A DNA stretch of 64,000 bases, taken from assembly GCA_017936785.1 (NCBI GenBank), contig JAGBEV010000013.1:1-64000 (forward strand), written 5' to 3'. Positions within the stretch are counted from its first letter, which is position 1. Each line of letters begins with the position of its first letter. Below are positions 54,996 through 64,000 of this stretch, one piece after another. This DNA is from Lachnospiraceae bacterium (lineage in GTDB: Bacteria; Bacillota; Clostridia; Lachnospirales; Lachnospiraceae). The position numbers and the translations under genes are program-made. The notes beneath the pieces are model-generated. The model searched no databases. It had not been told where the DNA came from and was given only the letters and a program-made list of their open reading frames with translations.

Positions 54996-56078
54996 ATGGC
55001 GAAGGAAAGATATGTGGAATTGGATATTGCCAAAGGAATAGGAAGCCTGTTGGTCATAATGGGTCATATCCAGTATATCAGTACTGGTTTTCGTGCATTT
55101 ATTGTATCATTTCATATTCCGTTATTTTTTGTAGCAGCGGGAATGTTAATTTATATAAATCATGAAGATGAAAAAAGATTATGGGAAACAGCGAAGAAAA
55201 AGGGAAGGTCTATTTTGCAGCCCTATGTTATTTTCAGCATTTTGTTTTTACTGATCCAGCTTGCCTTATATAAATTTGAAGAGTCCATTACACTGGAGCT
55301 TATCAGACAGAATATTTATTTAACGCTTATTTTTTACGGGATGTCGGTATTATGGTTTCTTGCCGCTTTATTTGCCGGAGAAATGGCATTTCTCGGAGTG
55401 GTCAAATGGTGTAAGAAGAAATGGACGTTATTGGTTTTGGTGGCATGGGTATTGATAGCCTGTATTGCTAACCGGTATCTGCAAAATTATTCTGCCATTT
55501 ACGGTGACCGGACTCCTGCGATCTATCTCTCCTTTTTAGGTCAGATGATACTTCGGATCGGAATAGTTGCTTTTTTTATCGGAATCGGTTTTTATCTTTG
55601 GATGTTTAAGGAAAAGATAACAATGACAGGCTGGGCAGCAGGGCTTGTGGGAGCAGCTTGTCTGGGGTTGACAATTGTGATCAGTCAGATCAACGGCGTT
55701 ACGGATCTGCATTATCTGATTTTTCATAATGAATTTCTATATTTCTCAGGAGCTGTTTTAGGAAGTATCGGTGTAATCGGAATCAGCTATAGTCTGAAAG
55801 AATTTGCTAAATTTCCATTATTAAAGTTGTTGCAATTTTATGGAAAAAACTCGCTGATTGTTATGCTGACCCATGTGGATACTTACCTTATGTATTTCTC
55901 TACCATTGTAGTCATGCATTTTAATAAGGATATTTTGGAATACAATGGGAATGTAAGATTTTGTACGGAACTTTTTTTGTTAGTTACCATAGCAGAGGGG
56001 ATTGGGATCATTATCATCAATGAATGGTTTCCGTGGATGATCGGAAGAAAACGGGGAGAAAATAAATGGATATTATAA
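54996..56078 (+). CDS. acyltransferase-3 family integral membrane protein
   Basis: The 360-aa protein has ten or so membrane helices. The N-terminal YVELDIAKGIGSLLVIMGH carries the conserved His of the family, and FHIPLFFVAAGMLIY matches the second motif. Members move acetyl or succinyl groups onto cell-surface glycans. The target is unknown. The last 13 bases overlap the GNAT gene, indicating coupling. Confidence 0.85.
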   Translation: MAKERYVELDIAKGIGSLLVIMGHIQYISTGFRAFIVSFHIPLFFVAAGMLIYINHEDEKRLWETAKKKGRSILQPYVIFSILFLLIQLALYKFEESITLELIRQNIYLTLIFYGMSVLWFLAALFAGEMAFLGVVKWCKKKWTLLVLVAWVLIACIANRYLQNYSAIYGDRTPAIYLSFLGQMILRIGIVAFFIGIGFYLWMFKEKITMTGWAAGLVGAACLGLTIVISQINGVTDLHYLIFHNEFLYFSGAVLGSIGVIGISYSLKEFAKFPLLKLLQFYGKNSLIVMLTHVDTYLMYFSTIVVMHFNKDILEYNGNVRFCTELFLLVTIAEGIGIIIINEWFPWMIGRKRGENKWIL

Positions 56079-56506
56079 GGAAGTTTAATGATTTTGATTT
56101 AAAAAGAGTTATGCGCATCTGGTATGACGGAAATCTGGAGGCTCATGATTTTATCAACAAAGAATATTGGGATAGGAATTTCGGATATGTGAAAAGAGCG
56201 CTGCCGGAGGCAGAGGTTTATGTATATGAAATCAATGGTTTTGTAGCAGGCTTTGTAGGAGTTGATGAAGGTTATATTGCCGGTCTTTTTGTGGACAGGG
56301 AATATAGAGGAATGGGTATCGGCACTAAGCTCATGGACTATATAAAGGAAAAATATGATTTTTTTACGCTTCATGTTTTTGAGAATAACTATGGTGCGGT
56401 AACCTTTTACGAAAACCGGGGATTGTTGAAGAAAGAGGAAAGTGTCAACGAGGATCTGGGTGAAGTAGAGTATCTGATGTATTACCGCAGGAAAAAAGAG
56501 GAGTAA
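56066..56506 (+). CDS. GNAT-family N-acetyltransferase
   Basis: The 146-aa single-domain protein has the acetyl-CoA loop VDREYRGMGIGTKLM (RGMGIG pyrophosphate site) and FTLHVFENNYGAVTFYENRGL at motif B. It is closest in style to YjaB-like enzymes. Its start lies within the end of the acyltransferase gene. The substrate is unknown; together the two may modify one surface component. Confidence 0.87.
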   Translation: MDIIRKFNDFDLKRVMRIWYDGNLEAHDFINKEYWDRNFGYVKRALPEAEVYVYEINGFVAGFVGVDEGYIAGLFVDREYRGMGIGTKLMDYIKEKYDFFTLHVFENNYGAVTFYENRGLLKKEESVNEDLGEVEYLMYYRRKKEE

Positions 56507-56512
56507 ATTTCA

Positions 56513-58135
56513 TTGGCAAAAAAAAATGACGGATTTATCATGCAGGCAGGCATTCTTGCCATGGCAGGTATTATCTGTAGGATCATCGGAATTTTATATC
56601 GAAGTCCTTTGGCAGCGGTTATTGGAGATGAGGGAAACGGATATTATGGTTCAGCTTATAATATCTATGCCATTATCCTGTTGATCAGCTCTTATTCTAT
56701 TCCGTCGGCAATTTCCAAGGTCATTGCGGGAAAACTTGCCTTAAAGGAATATAAAAATGCCCAGAGGATTTTTCACTGTGCTTTTATTTATGTCATTATA
56801 GTAGGCGGAATTGCCAGTTTATTTACATTTTTTGCAGCAGGTATTCTTGTAGAAGAAAATGCTGTTATTGTATTGCGGGTATTTGCACCCACTATTTTCT
56901 TTTCGGGACTTTTAGGAGTACTGCGGGGATATTTTCAGGCTCATAAAACCATGGTACAGACTTCTTTTTCCCAGATATTGGAGCAGATTTTAAATGCTAT
57001 CATCAGTATTTTGGCAGCTTATCTGCTGAAACAGGCAGTTATAGATAAGGATCTGACCACACAGGCAATTTACGGTGCCATGGGAAGTGCATTGGGTACC
57101 GGTGCAGGCGTATTGATTGCTCTGGCATTTATGTGGCTGGTTTATGGATTGAACCGGGAATATATTTCAAAAAGGATGAAAAGGGACCGGTCCAGAAATG
57201 TTTTGAGTTATCCCGAGATTTTTAAGATTATTTTTTCTCTTGTAACTCCTTTTATATTAAGTACATTTATTTATAATTTCAGCACTTCTCTGGATGAAAC
57301 CATATATCGAAAGATATTGAAGCTGGTAAAAGATGTGGATGTAACTCAGATTGCTGTATGGTATGGAGTTTATTCGGGAAAAGCGGTAGTTATTTCCAAC
57401 ATTCCCATTGCCATTGCTTCTGCCATGTCTGCAGCAATGATTCCCAGTATTTCCGGTAAGTTTGCAACAGGAGATATGAAGGGAACAAGGGCAAAGGTTC
57501 ATACGGCTATTTTAACTACCATGTTAATTGCTATTCCGGCAGCAGTTGGTATCGGTGTTCTGGCAAAACCGGTGGTAAGTTTTCTGTTTCCGGGGCAGAC
57601 ATCTCTGGATCTGGCAGCGGATTTGCTCAGGGTATTGAGTGTTACGGTAATATTTTATTCGCTTTCCACTTTAACCAATGCAGTTTTACAGGGAATCGGC
57701 AGAGTAAATATCCCGGTTATCAACGCATCTGCTGCATTGATCATACAGACAATTGTACTGGTGCCCTGCTTATGGTTTACCAATTTGAATTTATACAGTC
57801 TGGCAATCGCAACAATTGTTTATTCCCTGACAATGTGTATTTTAAATGGAACAGCAGTAAAGAAATATTTGAATTACAAGCAGGATGTAGTAAAGATATT
57901 TATATTGCCTTTAGGAGCTTCCATTGTAATGGGAGCGGCAGCTTATGGAGTTTATAATGGTCTATATACTCTTATAAAGAGCAATATGATCTCTTTGATC
58001 CTTGCAATTATTGTAGGGGCGGCAGTTTATGGAATACTTGTGTTGAAGATGGGTGTTTTGAACAGAAACGATATGCTGGCAATGCCAAAGGGAAGTAAGC
58101 TGGTAAGGATTTTGGAAAAACTTCATTTGGTATAA
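56513..58135 (+). CDS. MurJ/SpoVB-type lipid flippase (MVF/MOP superfamily)
   Basis: The 540-aa protein has about 14 membrane helices and the N-terminal IMQAGILAMAGIICRIIGILYRSPL with GNGYYGSAYNIY, typical of the YtgP/MurJ and SpoVB branch of Firmicutes. It likely flips lipid II, or another undecaprenyl-linked glycan, across the membrane. The start is TTG with GAGGAG ten bases upstream, following the GNAT gene by six bases. Whether it is the vegetative MurJ or a sporulation paralogue cannot be told here. Confidence 0.88.
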   Translation: MAKKNDGFIMQAGILAMAGIICRIIGILYRSPLAAVIGDEGNGYYGSAYNIYAIILLISSYSIPSAISKVIAGKLALKEYKNAQRIFHCAFIYVIIVGGIASLFTFFAAGILVEENAVIVLRVFAPTIFFSGLLGVLRGYFQAHKTMVQTSFSQILEQILNAIISILAAYLLKQAVIDKDLTTQAIYGAMGSALGTGAGVLIALAFMWLVYGLNREYISKRMKRDRSRNVLSYPEIFKIIFSLVTPFILSTFIYNFSTSLDETIYRKILKLVKDVDVTQIAVWYGVYSGKAVVISNIPIAIASAMSAAMIPSISGKFATGDMKGTRAKVHTAILTTMLIAIPAAVGIGVLAKPVVSFLFPGQTSLDLAADLLRVLSVTVIFYSLSTLTNAVLQGIGRVNIPVINASAALIIQTIVLVPCLWFTNLNLYSLAIATIVYSLTMCILNGTAVKKYLNYKQDVVKIFILPLGASIVMGAAAYGVYNGLYTLIKSNMISLILAIIVGAAVYGILVLKMGVLNRNDMLAMPKGSKLVRILEKLHLV

Positions 58136-58202
58136 GATCATAAGAAGTCAAAAGAACAGTTTGGGATGTTGGGAAAAAATAGATGTTAGGAGGAGATAAT
58201 AT

Positions 58203-58730
58203 ATGCAGGAAATTTTAGTAGTTGTAGATATGCAGAATGACTTCATTGACGGGGCTTTGGGGACGGCTGAAGCAGCAGCTATTGTGCCTAAAGTAGAGCA
58301 GAAGATTCGTGAATTTAACGGAAAAGTGTTTTTTACCAGAGATACTCATGAGGAAAATTATCTGGAAAGCCAGGAAGGAAAGAATCTTCCGGTTCCTCAT
58401 TGCATCAGAAATACTCCCGGCTGGGAAATTCGTCCGGAACTGAGTGAACTGCAAAAGGAAATACCTATTGATAAAGAAACCTTCGGTTCCGTAAAGCTTG
58501 GGGAGTTGTTAAAAGCAGAAGATAAGGAAAATCCCATCAAAAAAATTACATTTGTGGGGCTTTGTACGGATATCTGCGTGATCTCCAATGCACTTTTGGC
58601 AAAGGCATTTCTGCCGGAAGCGGAAATTGTTGTAGATGCGGCGTGCTGTGCCGGAGTAACACCGGAAAGCCACAAAACAGCATTGGCGGCTATGAAGGTT
58701 TGTCAGATTAAGATTGAAAATGAGGAATAG
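58203..58730 (+). CDS. isochorismatase-like cysteine hydrolase (nicotinamidase-like)
   Basis: The 175-aa enzyme has the N-terminal VVDMQNDFIDGALG (catalytic Asp), the metal/active-site stretch FTRDTHEENYLES and VPHCIRNTPGWEI, and the nucleophile loop FVGLCTDICVISNAL. This matches nicotinamidase/pyrazinamidase-type proteins that convert nicotinamide to nicotinic acid, but other amidase substrates are possible. AGGAGGAG precedes the ATG, and the aminopeptidase gene begins five bases after the stop. Confidence 0.88.
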   Translation: MQEILVVVDMQNDFIDGALGTAEAAAIVPKVEQKIREFNGKVFFTRDTHEENYLESQEGKNLPVPHCIRNTPGWEIRPELSELQKEIPIDKETFGSVKLGELLKAEDKENPIKKITFVGLCTDICVISNALLAKAFLPEAEIVVDAACCAGVTPESHKTALAAMKVCQIKIENEE

Positions 58731-58735
58731 TCTTT

Positions 58736-60595
58736 TTGAAAACTTATAGAAAGAATTTAACAATAGCAGAAAAATTAAATCTCTTACGTATTGAAATGGC
58801 AAAGGAAGATATATCTGCTTATTATGTTCCCACTGATGATTTTCATGGTTCGGAATATGTCAGCGATCATTTTAAATGCAGGGAATATTTGTCAGGATTT
58901 ACAGGCTCGGCGGGAGTTCTGGCGGTCACAAAGGATTTTGCAGGGCTTTGGACAGACGGCAGATATTTTTTACAGGCGGCAAGCCAGCTGGAAGGTACGG
59001 AAATCGCTTTGATGAAAATGGGAGAGCCGGGTGTTCTTTCCGTAGAAGACTTTTTGTCAGAGCATATGCAGCCGGGAGATAAATTGGGCTTTGACGGCAG
59101 ATGCGTAAACGGCGGATTTGTGAAAAGGCTTCATCAGAGAATGAAGGATAAGGAAATACAATTGGAAGGAAGCTTTGATCTGACAGACCGTTTTTGGGAA
59201 GACAGACCTTCGCTGATCTTTCATCCTGTGTGGGAATTAGAACCGTCTCAAAGGGGATGCTCCCGAAAAGATAAATTATCCATGTTAAGGAATGAAGTAG
59301 TCCAAAAGGGAGCGGACGCACATTTACTCACTTCTCTTGAAGATATTGCCTGGCTTTTAAATTTACGCGGTTCAGATATTCATTGCAATCCGGTGTTTTT
59401 ATCTTATCTATATCTGACGGCAGAGGAATGTTATTTATTTGCAGGCGGTATGGGAAATGCCACAGATGGACAGGAAAATATTTTTGGAAAAGAAATTGAG
59501 AATAATCTAAAAGAAGATGGAGTACACCTGCTGCCCTATGAAGAAGTTTATTCATTTACCGGAAAGCTGCAGGGAAAAAAGGTTTTACTTAATGAAGATA
59601 TTGTAAATGAAAGACTGATCGGGAATTTATCAAAACATTGTACTTTGGTCAGGGGTGAAAATCCCACAGCACTTATGAAAGCTGTGAAAAATCCCACAGA
59701 GCTTGCCAATATGAGAAATGCACATATCAAGGATGGCGTTGCCGTTACCCGGTTTATTTATTATATGAAGAAGTACAAAGAGCTTGTAAAGTCAGGGCAA
59801 TGGACAGAAAAACCTTTAACAGAAATAAAGGCTGCAGAAATTTTAGAAGGATTCAGAAAAGAGCAGGCAGGATTTTTGGGAGACAGTTTTGATCCCATTA
59901 TGGCATATGGGGAGCACGGAGCCATTGTTCATTATTCTGCCACTGAGGAAACAGATGCAGTTCTGGGGACGAAGAGTTTTCTTCTTTCAGATACAGGCGG
60001 TCATTATAAAGACGGTACAACGGATATTACCAGGACTGTTTCTCTGGCAGCAGAATCTTTAAGTCAGGAGCAAAAAAAGCATTATACCTTGGTATTAAAA
60101 GCAAATCTCAATTTGCTCAATGCAAAATTTCCAGAGGGTGTTTGCGGAAACAGCCTGGATGGGCTGGCAAGGGAGCCTCTCTGGGCAGAAGGATTGGATT
60201 TTAACCATGGTACAGGTCATGGAGTGGGATATATTCTCAGTGTTCATGAAGGTCCTAATGCTTTTCGAACCTATAGGGGGAAAGGAAAGGCAGATACCAC
60301 AGCTATTGTACCGGGAATGATAACCTCCGATGAACCGGGTCTGTATTTTGAAGGGAAATATGGTATCCGTCTGGAAAATCTTATTGAGTGTGTAGAAGAA
60401 GAAAATGGGTTTTATGGGTTCAGACCATTGACTTTTGTGCCTTTTGACAGGGAAGCAATAGATACTTCTTTATTAAATATAGATGAAAAATTTATTTTAA
60501 ACTCCTATCATCAACAAGTTTATGATAAAATAAGCATATATTTAGGGGAAGAAGAAAAAATCTGGTTAAAAGAGGAAACAAAACCCATAAATTAA
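58736..60595 (+). CDS. aminopeptidase P family (M24B) metallopeptidase
   Basis: The 619-aa enzyme is the long three-domain form: two creatinase N-terminal-like domains (SAYYVPTDDFHGSEY start; second around 190-330) and the C-terminal pita-bread peptidase. Metal ligands are visible as Asp in LLSDTGGHYKDGTTDITRT (two Asp), His in FNHGTGHGVGYILSVHEGP, and Glu in SDEPGLYFEG and IRLENLIEC. It removes N-terminal residues before proline. The start is TTG with GAGGAA in the previous gene's end. Confidence 0.93.
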   Translation: MKTYRKNLTIAEKLNLLRIEMAKEDISAYYVPTDDFHGSEYVSDHFKCREYLSGFTGSAGVLAVTKDFAGLWTDGRYFLQAASQLEGTEIALMKMGEPGVLSVEDFLSEHMQPGDKLGFDGRCVNGGFVKRLHQRMKDKEIQLEGSFDLTDRFWEDRPSLIFHPVWELEPSQRGCSRKDKLSMLRNEVVQKGADAHLLTSLEDIAWLLNLRGSDIHCNPVFLSYLYLTAEECYLFAGGMGNATDGQENIFGKEIENNLKEDGVHLLPYEEVYSFTGKLQGKKVLLNEDIVNERLIGNLSKHCTLVRGENPTALMKAVKNPTELANMRNAHIKDGVAVTRFIYYMKKYKELVKSGQWTEKPLTEIKAAEILEGFRKEQAGFLGDSFDPIMAYGEHGAIVHYSATEETDAVLGTKSFLLSDTGGHYKDGTTDITRTVSLAAESLSQEQKKHYTLVLKANLNLLNAKFPEGVCGNSLDGLAREPLWAEGLDFNHGTGHGVGYILSVHEGPNAFRTYRGKGKADTTAIVPGMITSDEPGLYFEGKYGIRLENLIECVEEENGFYGFRPLTFVPFDREAIDTSLLNIDEKFILNSYHQQVYDKISIYLGEEEKIWLKEETKPIN

Positions 60596-60671
60596 AAATC
60601 AGTAATAACATATGATAAATACAATGAATACAGATTGATTTGAAAGCAACGAAAGAATGAAGGAGGATACT

Positions 60672-61556
60672 ATGGCTTTTAAAATTATTACGGATTCTGC
60701 ATCGGATGTACCTAAGTCTTTGATCGAGGAGTATGATCTGCATGTGATTCCAACTCCCGTTACCATTGAAGGAACGGATTATTTTGATGGAAAGACAATT
60801 TTCCCTGATGAGTTTTATGAGATTCAGGCACAGGGAAAGGATATTAAAACATATCATATCAGTCAGTATATGTTTCAGGAGAATTTTGAGCCTTATGCCA
60901 AGGCAGGGGATGAGGTGCTTTATATTTGTTTTTCCACAGGAATAGCAGGAACATTTCAGGCTGCAAATCTGGCAAAGGAAGCGATTTTGGAGGATTATCC
61001 CGATTTTAAGATAACCATTATCGATTCAAAATGTGCATCCATGGGATTTGGTCTGGTTGTCAGCAAATTGCTGCAGATGCAGAAAAACGGAGCAGATAAG
61101 GATCTGATCATTGAAGCGGCTCAGTTTTATTGTGACCACATCAAACACTCTGTTGCAGTACGTACACTGGATTATCTCTATAAGGGAGGACGTTTAAGCA
61201 GGACTTCTGCAGTTGCCGGTACAGTACTGGATATCAAGCCCATTATTGAAGTGGATGAAAACGGTTCTCTGCAGGCAACGGAAAAGGTCCGCGGCTGGAA
61301 CAAGGCTATCCGCAGAGTTGTAGAGATCGTAAAGGAAAAGGGTGCAAATCTGGACCAGCAGGTTGTAGGCTGCGTATATGGAACAGAAAAAGAAAGCATT
61401 GCCAAGGCAGAAGAGCTTTTAAAAGAAGAGTGCAATATTAAGGGATTTATTGAATCCCGTGTAGGCTGTGCGATTGGAGCCCATACAGGACCGGGTATTA
61501 TCGGAGTGGTATATTTGGATGAAACCAATATGAAGTATGATAAATATCTGGATTAA
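60672..61556 (+). CDS. DegV family (fatty-acid-binding) protein, second copy
   Basis: The 294-aa protein has IITDSASDVPKSL, the YHISQYMFQENF segment, CFSTGIAGTFQAANLA at the lipid pocket, TLDYLYKGGRLSRTSAVAGTVLDIKP and GAHTGPGIIGVVY. It is a paralogue of the protein at 7208, with only moderate similarity, suggesting different fatty acid preference (saturated versus unsaturated, as in FakB1/FakB2). AAGGAGG is placed for the ATG at 60672. A terminator follows. Confidence 0.92.
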   Translation: MAFKIITDSASDVPKSLIEEYDLHVIPTPVTIEGTDYFDGKTIFPDEFYEIQAQGKDIKTYHISQYMFQENFEPYAKAGDEVLYICFSTGIAGTFQAANLAKEAILEDYPDFKITIIDSKCASMGFGLVVSKLLQMQKNGADKDLIIEAAQFYCDHIKHSVAVRTLDYLYKGGRLSRTSAVAGTVLDIKPIIEVDENGSLQATEKVRGWNKAIRRVVEIVKEKGANLDQQVVGCVYGTEKESIAKAEELLKEECNIKGFIESRVGCAIGAHTGPGIIGVVYLDETNMKYDKYLD

Positions 61557-61579
61557 AACAACATAATTATAAGGGATTT

Positions 61580-61619
61580 AAGAGGCTGTGGTATTTATAA
61601 ATGTCACAGCCTCTTTTTT
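61580..61619 (+). terminator. terminator after the second degV gene
   Basis: A perfect 11-bp stem (AAGAGGCTGTG / CACAGCCTCTT, 61580-61590 with 61605-61615) and a T run end the long plus-strand gene series. Confidence 0.92.
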
Positions 61620-61632
61620 ATGCAGAAACCCA

Positions 61633-61699
61633 TTGACATTCTGTTATATATTGATTATCATACTAGATAGTCTGATTTAATACAGTCTGATTTGAGACT
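61633..61699 (+). promoter_or_regulatory. MarR-MATE operon promoter and operator
   Basis: TTGACA (61633-61638), 17 bases and TATCAT (61656-61661). Downstream are direct repeats AGTCTGATTT (61669-61678 and 61684-61693), the second forming the inverted repeat AGTCT-6-AGACT (61684-61699). This is a fitting autoregulatory MarR site. Confidence 0.75.
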
Positions 61700-61726
61700 T
61701 TAATAAAACGGAACAGGAGAATGAAA

Positions 61727-62173
61727 ATGAAAAAGGACAATTCTTTAGAAATTTACAGAGAAATATATAAAGATTTAGATGGGCTTTATGCAATGTTCTC
61801 GAAAATCTGCGATCTGTCGGATGCAGAATATTGGACGCTTGTTATGATAAAGGAAGGTTGTAGCACACAGGCGGAAATCCGGGATGTGGCGCATATGAAT
61901 AAACAGACAGTCCATTCAGCGATCAAACAGCTCACGAAAAAAGGATTGATCGCACTGGAAACGAAGGAAAATAATCTGCGAGAAAAGCAGATCATTTTTA
62001 CACAAGAAGGGCTGCAATTTGTCCAACAGCATATTGACAGTATGTATCATTTGGAAGAACGGGTGTGGAAAGAAATGGAAAAAGAAGAAAAGGAATTGTT
62101 AATAGAAATTTCTCAAAAATATAACCGTTTATTAAAGTCAGAATTAGAGAAATATTTAAAAAGAGGAGATTAA
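61727..62173 (+). CDS. MarR-family transcriptional regulator
   Basis: The 148-aa regulator has a winged-helix domain: EYWTLVMIKEGCSTQAEIRD, MNKQTVHSAIKQLTKKGLI and the wing ETKENNLREKQIIFT. Long N- and C-terminal dimerisation helices flank it. GGAG is seven bases before the ATG at 61727, while the ATG at 61721 is too close. It is followed after two bases by the MATE transporter, so it is very likely a ligand-released repressor of this efflux operon. Confidence 0.9.
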   Translation: MKKDNSLEIYREIYKDLDGLYAMFSKICDLSDAEYWTLVMIKEGCSTQAEIRDVAHMNKQTVHSAIKQLTKKGLIALETKENNLREKQIIFTQEGLQFVQQHIDSMYHLEERVWKEMEKEEKELLIEISQKYNRLLKSELEKYLKRGD

Positions 62174-62175
62174 CA

Positions 62176-63507
62176 ATGAACATTCAGTTATCAGAACATT
62201 TTACTTATGAAAAATTATTGAGATTTGTTTTCCCTTCTATTATCATGATGATCTTTACTTCCGTTTATAGTGTTGTAGATGGCTTATTTGTTTCTAATTA
62301 TGTGGGAAAAATACCTTTTGCGGCGGTTAATTTGATCATGCCGCCGTTAATGATTTTGGGAGCTTTGGGGTTTATGATCGGTACAGGAGGGAGCGCTATA
62401 GTTGCCAAGACCCTGGGGGAGGGCAAATCAGAAGAAGCGAAGAGATATTTTTCCATGCTCGTCTATGTAACGGTCATAGGAGGAATTGTTCTGACTGTTA
62501 TGGGATTGCTCTGCATCCGGTCTGTTTCCATAGCCTTGGGAGCAGAAGGAGAAATGATAGAATATTGTGTTTTGTATGGAAGGATTCTCTTAATCAGTTT
62601 AACAGCCTTTATGCTGCAAAATGTATTTCAAAGTTTCTTTGTAACAGCGGAAAAACCGCAGCTTGGTCTTGCAGTGACCGTTGCAGCAGGCATCAGTAAT
62701 ATAATTCTGGATTTTGTTTTTATTGCAGTATTTAAATGGGGATTGGCAGGGGCTGCTATTGCAACATCCATCAGCCAGATGATCGGCGGAATCTTTCCTT
62801 TTTTGTATTTCCTGAGAAAGAATGAAACGGCATTACAGTTAGTAAAGACCGGATTAGATAAAAGTATATTGTTTAAAACATGCACCAACGGCTCTTCTGA
62901 GTTAGCCAGCAATATTTCCATGTCCCTGGTAAATATGTTGTATAACTATCAGCTGATCAAGGCGGCAGGAGAGGATGGAGTTGCAGCATATGGGGTCATC
63001 ATGTATGTAAACTTTATTTTTATAGCAATATTTCTGGGATATTCCATTGGCAGTGCGCCTATTGTCAGCTATCATTACGGAGCCGGAAATCATTCTGAAT
63101 TAAAGAATCTTTTTCAAAAAAGTCTTATTTTTATTGGCGGGAGCAGTCTGGTCATGACCGTTTTTGCAATTTTATCATCGGGGCTGCTCTCCGGGATATT
63201 TGTAGGCTATGACAGGGAGCTTTATACAATGACCCGCCACGGCTTTTGTTTATTTTCCCTATCATTCCTTGTAAGCGGATGGAATATATTTGCTTCAGCA
63301 TTTTTTACTTCTTTAAATAATGGGATGGTTTCGGCGCTGATTTCTTTTTTAAGAGCTTTTGTATTTCAGATCATAATGGTGCTGCTTTTACCTGCAATCT
63401 GGGGAATAAACGGCATCTGGCTTGCTGCTCTGGCAGCGGAGATGCTGGCATTGGTGGTCACAGTCTATTTTCTGGTAATAAAAAGAAAGACGTATCACTA
63501 TATTTAA
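62176..63507 (+). CDS. MATE-family multidrug efflux transporter
   Basis: The 443-aa transporter has about 12 membrane helices in two halves. IPFAAVNLIMPPLMILGALGFM with IGTGGSAIVA, and the second-half LGYSIGSAPIVSYHYGAGN, match the MepA-like branch of MATE exporters. It exports cationic drugs or metabolites using Na+ or H+. AGAGGAG precedes the ATG. It is paired with the upstream MarR gene. Confidence 0.93.
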   Translation: MNIQLSEHFTYEKLLRFVFPSIIMMIFTSVYSVVDGLFVSNYVGKIPFAAVNLIMPPLMILGALGFMIGTGGSAIVAKTLGEGKSEEAKRYFSMLVYVTVIGGIVLTVMGLLCIRSVSIALGAEGEMIEYCVLYGRILLISLTAFMLQNVFQSFFVTAEKPQLGLAVTVAAGISNIILDFVFIAVFKWGLAGAAIATSISQMIGGIFPFLYFLRKNETALQLVKTGLDKSILFKTCTNGSSELASNISMSLVNMLYNYQLIKAAGEDGVAAYGVIMYVNFIFIAIFLGYSIGSAPIVSYHYGAGNHSELKNLFQKSLIFIGGSSLVMTVFAILSSGLLSGIFVGYDRELYTMTRHGFCLFSLSFLVSGWNIFASAFFTSLNNGMVSALISFLRAFVFQIIMVLLLPAIWGINGIWLAALAAEMLALVVTVYFLVIKRKTYHYI

Positions 63508-63509
63508 GC

Positions 63510-64000
63510 CTATTGTTTATTTCGGATGACATAGGGAAAAACCTCTATATTTTCAAAGCCCATACCTTTTAGTTTTTCTAAGGAGGCGTGAATATGTCTG
63601 TCCTCATTGTATTCCGGTATTTTGGGAACCCGGATCAGGATATGCTCTTGTGATATATGTTGGGAGAGCAGATTCAGGTTGTATAAGGTTTTGTCAATGG
63701 ACATTCCTGTGTAAGCTTTATAAATGGATGGATTTAAGTCCTTAATATCCACAATAAAGTCATCTACGGCATCCAGTATTTTTTCAAGTTGTGTCCTTGG
63801 AACATTTAAGGAGGTCTCTACTGTAAGTGTCCAGTCCGGTCCGCAGATCTGACGAAACTGCTGTATAAAGTCTGCGTGTAAAAGTGATTCTCCGCCCCCA
63901 AAGGTAATGCCGCCTTTAGTAGCCAGAAAATACAGTTCATCAATTTTTACCCGCTCATAGAGAGCTTCAGGTGTCATTTCAGTGCATTTTTCCAGAGTTT
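63510..64000 (-). CDS. radical SAM protein, PflA-like activating enzyme (partial)
   Basis: The frame runs off the right edge of the window, so the start and the CxxxCxxC cluster motif are missing. The visible ~163 residues include EMTPEALYERV, GGITFGGGESLL (the GGE motif that binds SAM), TLTVETSLNVP, FIVDIKDLN and an ILIRVPKIPEYNED strand, as in glycyl-radical-enzyme activases. The motif normally reads SGGEPL; here it is GGGESL. A KC dipeptide just before the MTPE stretch suggests an extra cysteine region upstream. The substrate cannot be told. It converges with the MATE gene, two bases between stop codons. Confidence 0.75.
   Translation of the reverse strand, partial: TLEKCTEMTPEALYERVKIDELYFLATKGGITFGGGESLLHADFIQQFRQICGPDWTLTVETSLNVPRTQLEKILDAVDDFIVDIKDLNPSIYKAYTGMSIDKTLYNLNLLSQHISQEHILIRVPKIPEYNEDRHIHASLEKLKGMGFENIEVFPYVIRNKQ

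Overview
The window is a chromosome-origin region from a low-GC, anaerobic Gram-positive bacterium. The best fit is Clostridia, family Lachnospiraceae. The evidence is the canonical dnaA-dnaN-yaaA-recF-gyrB-gyrA and rpmH-rnpA-yidD-yidC-jag-mnmE-mnmG-rsmG-parA-parB gene order, the DUF3881, DUF4446 and TSCPD families, and A/T-rich codon use. Genus is not assigned. No CRISPR array, prophage, transposase or insertion sequence was seen.

Layout. 1-190: C-terminal end of a rubrerythrin/NADH-peroxidase-type gene beside an inverted copy of itself (an odd window edge). 280-4540: minus-strand envelope and regulatory genes (lipoprotein, an EF-Tu-domain-2/SseB fusion, DUF4173 membrane protein, XRE regulator, DUF2975 protein) behind a promoter whose -35 lies in a perfect 21-bp-arm palindrome. 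4560-12450: metabolic genes (ahcY, TetR, a PAP2-like protein, DegV, a hydroxyacid dehydrogenase, pgi, a TSCPD protein, murG). 12470-21600: flotillin, small membrane proteins (one frameshifted), a MacB-type export operon, a HAD phosphatase, a papain-like cysteine protease candidate and a DUF3783 protein. 21900-31000: gyrA, gyrB, recF, yaaA, dnaN and dnaA on the minus strand, with oriC DnaA boxes on both sides of dnaA. 31000-38000: the plus-strand rpmH-to-rsmG set, covering the ribosome, RNase P, membrane insertion and tRNA modification. 38000-47000: an alpha/beta-hydrolase-like protein, a DegS/DegU-like two-component pair, a 0.9-kb non-coding block carrying parS sites between two large palindromic elements, then parA, parB, DUF4446, HD-domain protein, serS and DUF3881. 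46960-51910: tRNA-Arg(CCT), an exonuclease, a D,D-carboxypeptidase, trmB, a Na+/H+ antiporter and tRNA-Pro(CGG). 51980-61560: a hypothetical protein, a structured non-coding block, a reverse transcriptase, then SMR transporter, maf, acyltransferase, GNAT, MurJ-type flippase, isochorismatase-like hydrolase, aminopeptidase P and a second DegV. 61600-64000: MarR-MATE efflux operon and a partial radical-SAM activase.

The genes cooperate in replication start and segregation (dnaA, dnaN, recF, gyrAB, parAB-parS), translation and tRNA maturation (rpmH, rnpA, mnmE, mnmG, rsmG, serS, trmB, two tRNAs) and envelope building (murG, yidC, MurJ-type flippase, D,D-carboxypeptidase, flotillin).

The two most promising unexplained signals are (1) the free-standing reverse transcriptase at 52702-53961 with a long-armed, multi-hairpin block directly upstream, and (2) the two roughly 225-bp palindromic elements flanking parS. 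Those elements have unrelated long arms but contain the same small hairpin loops. Everything here comes from reading the sequence; no database search or folding program was run.
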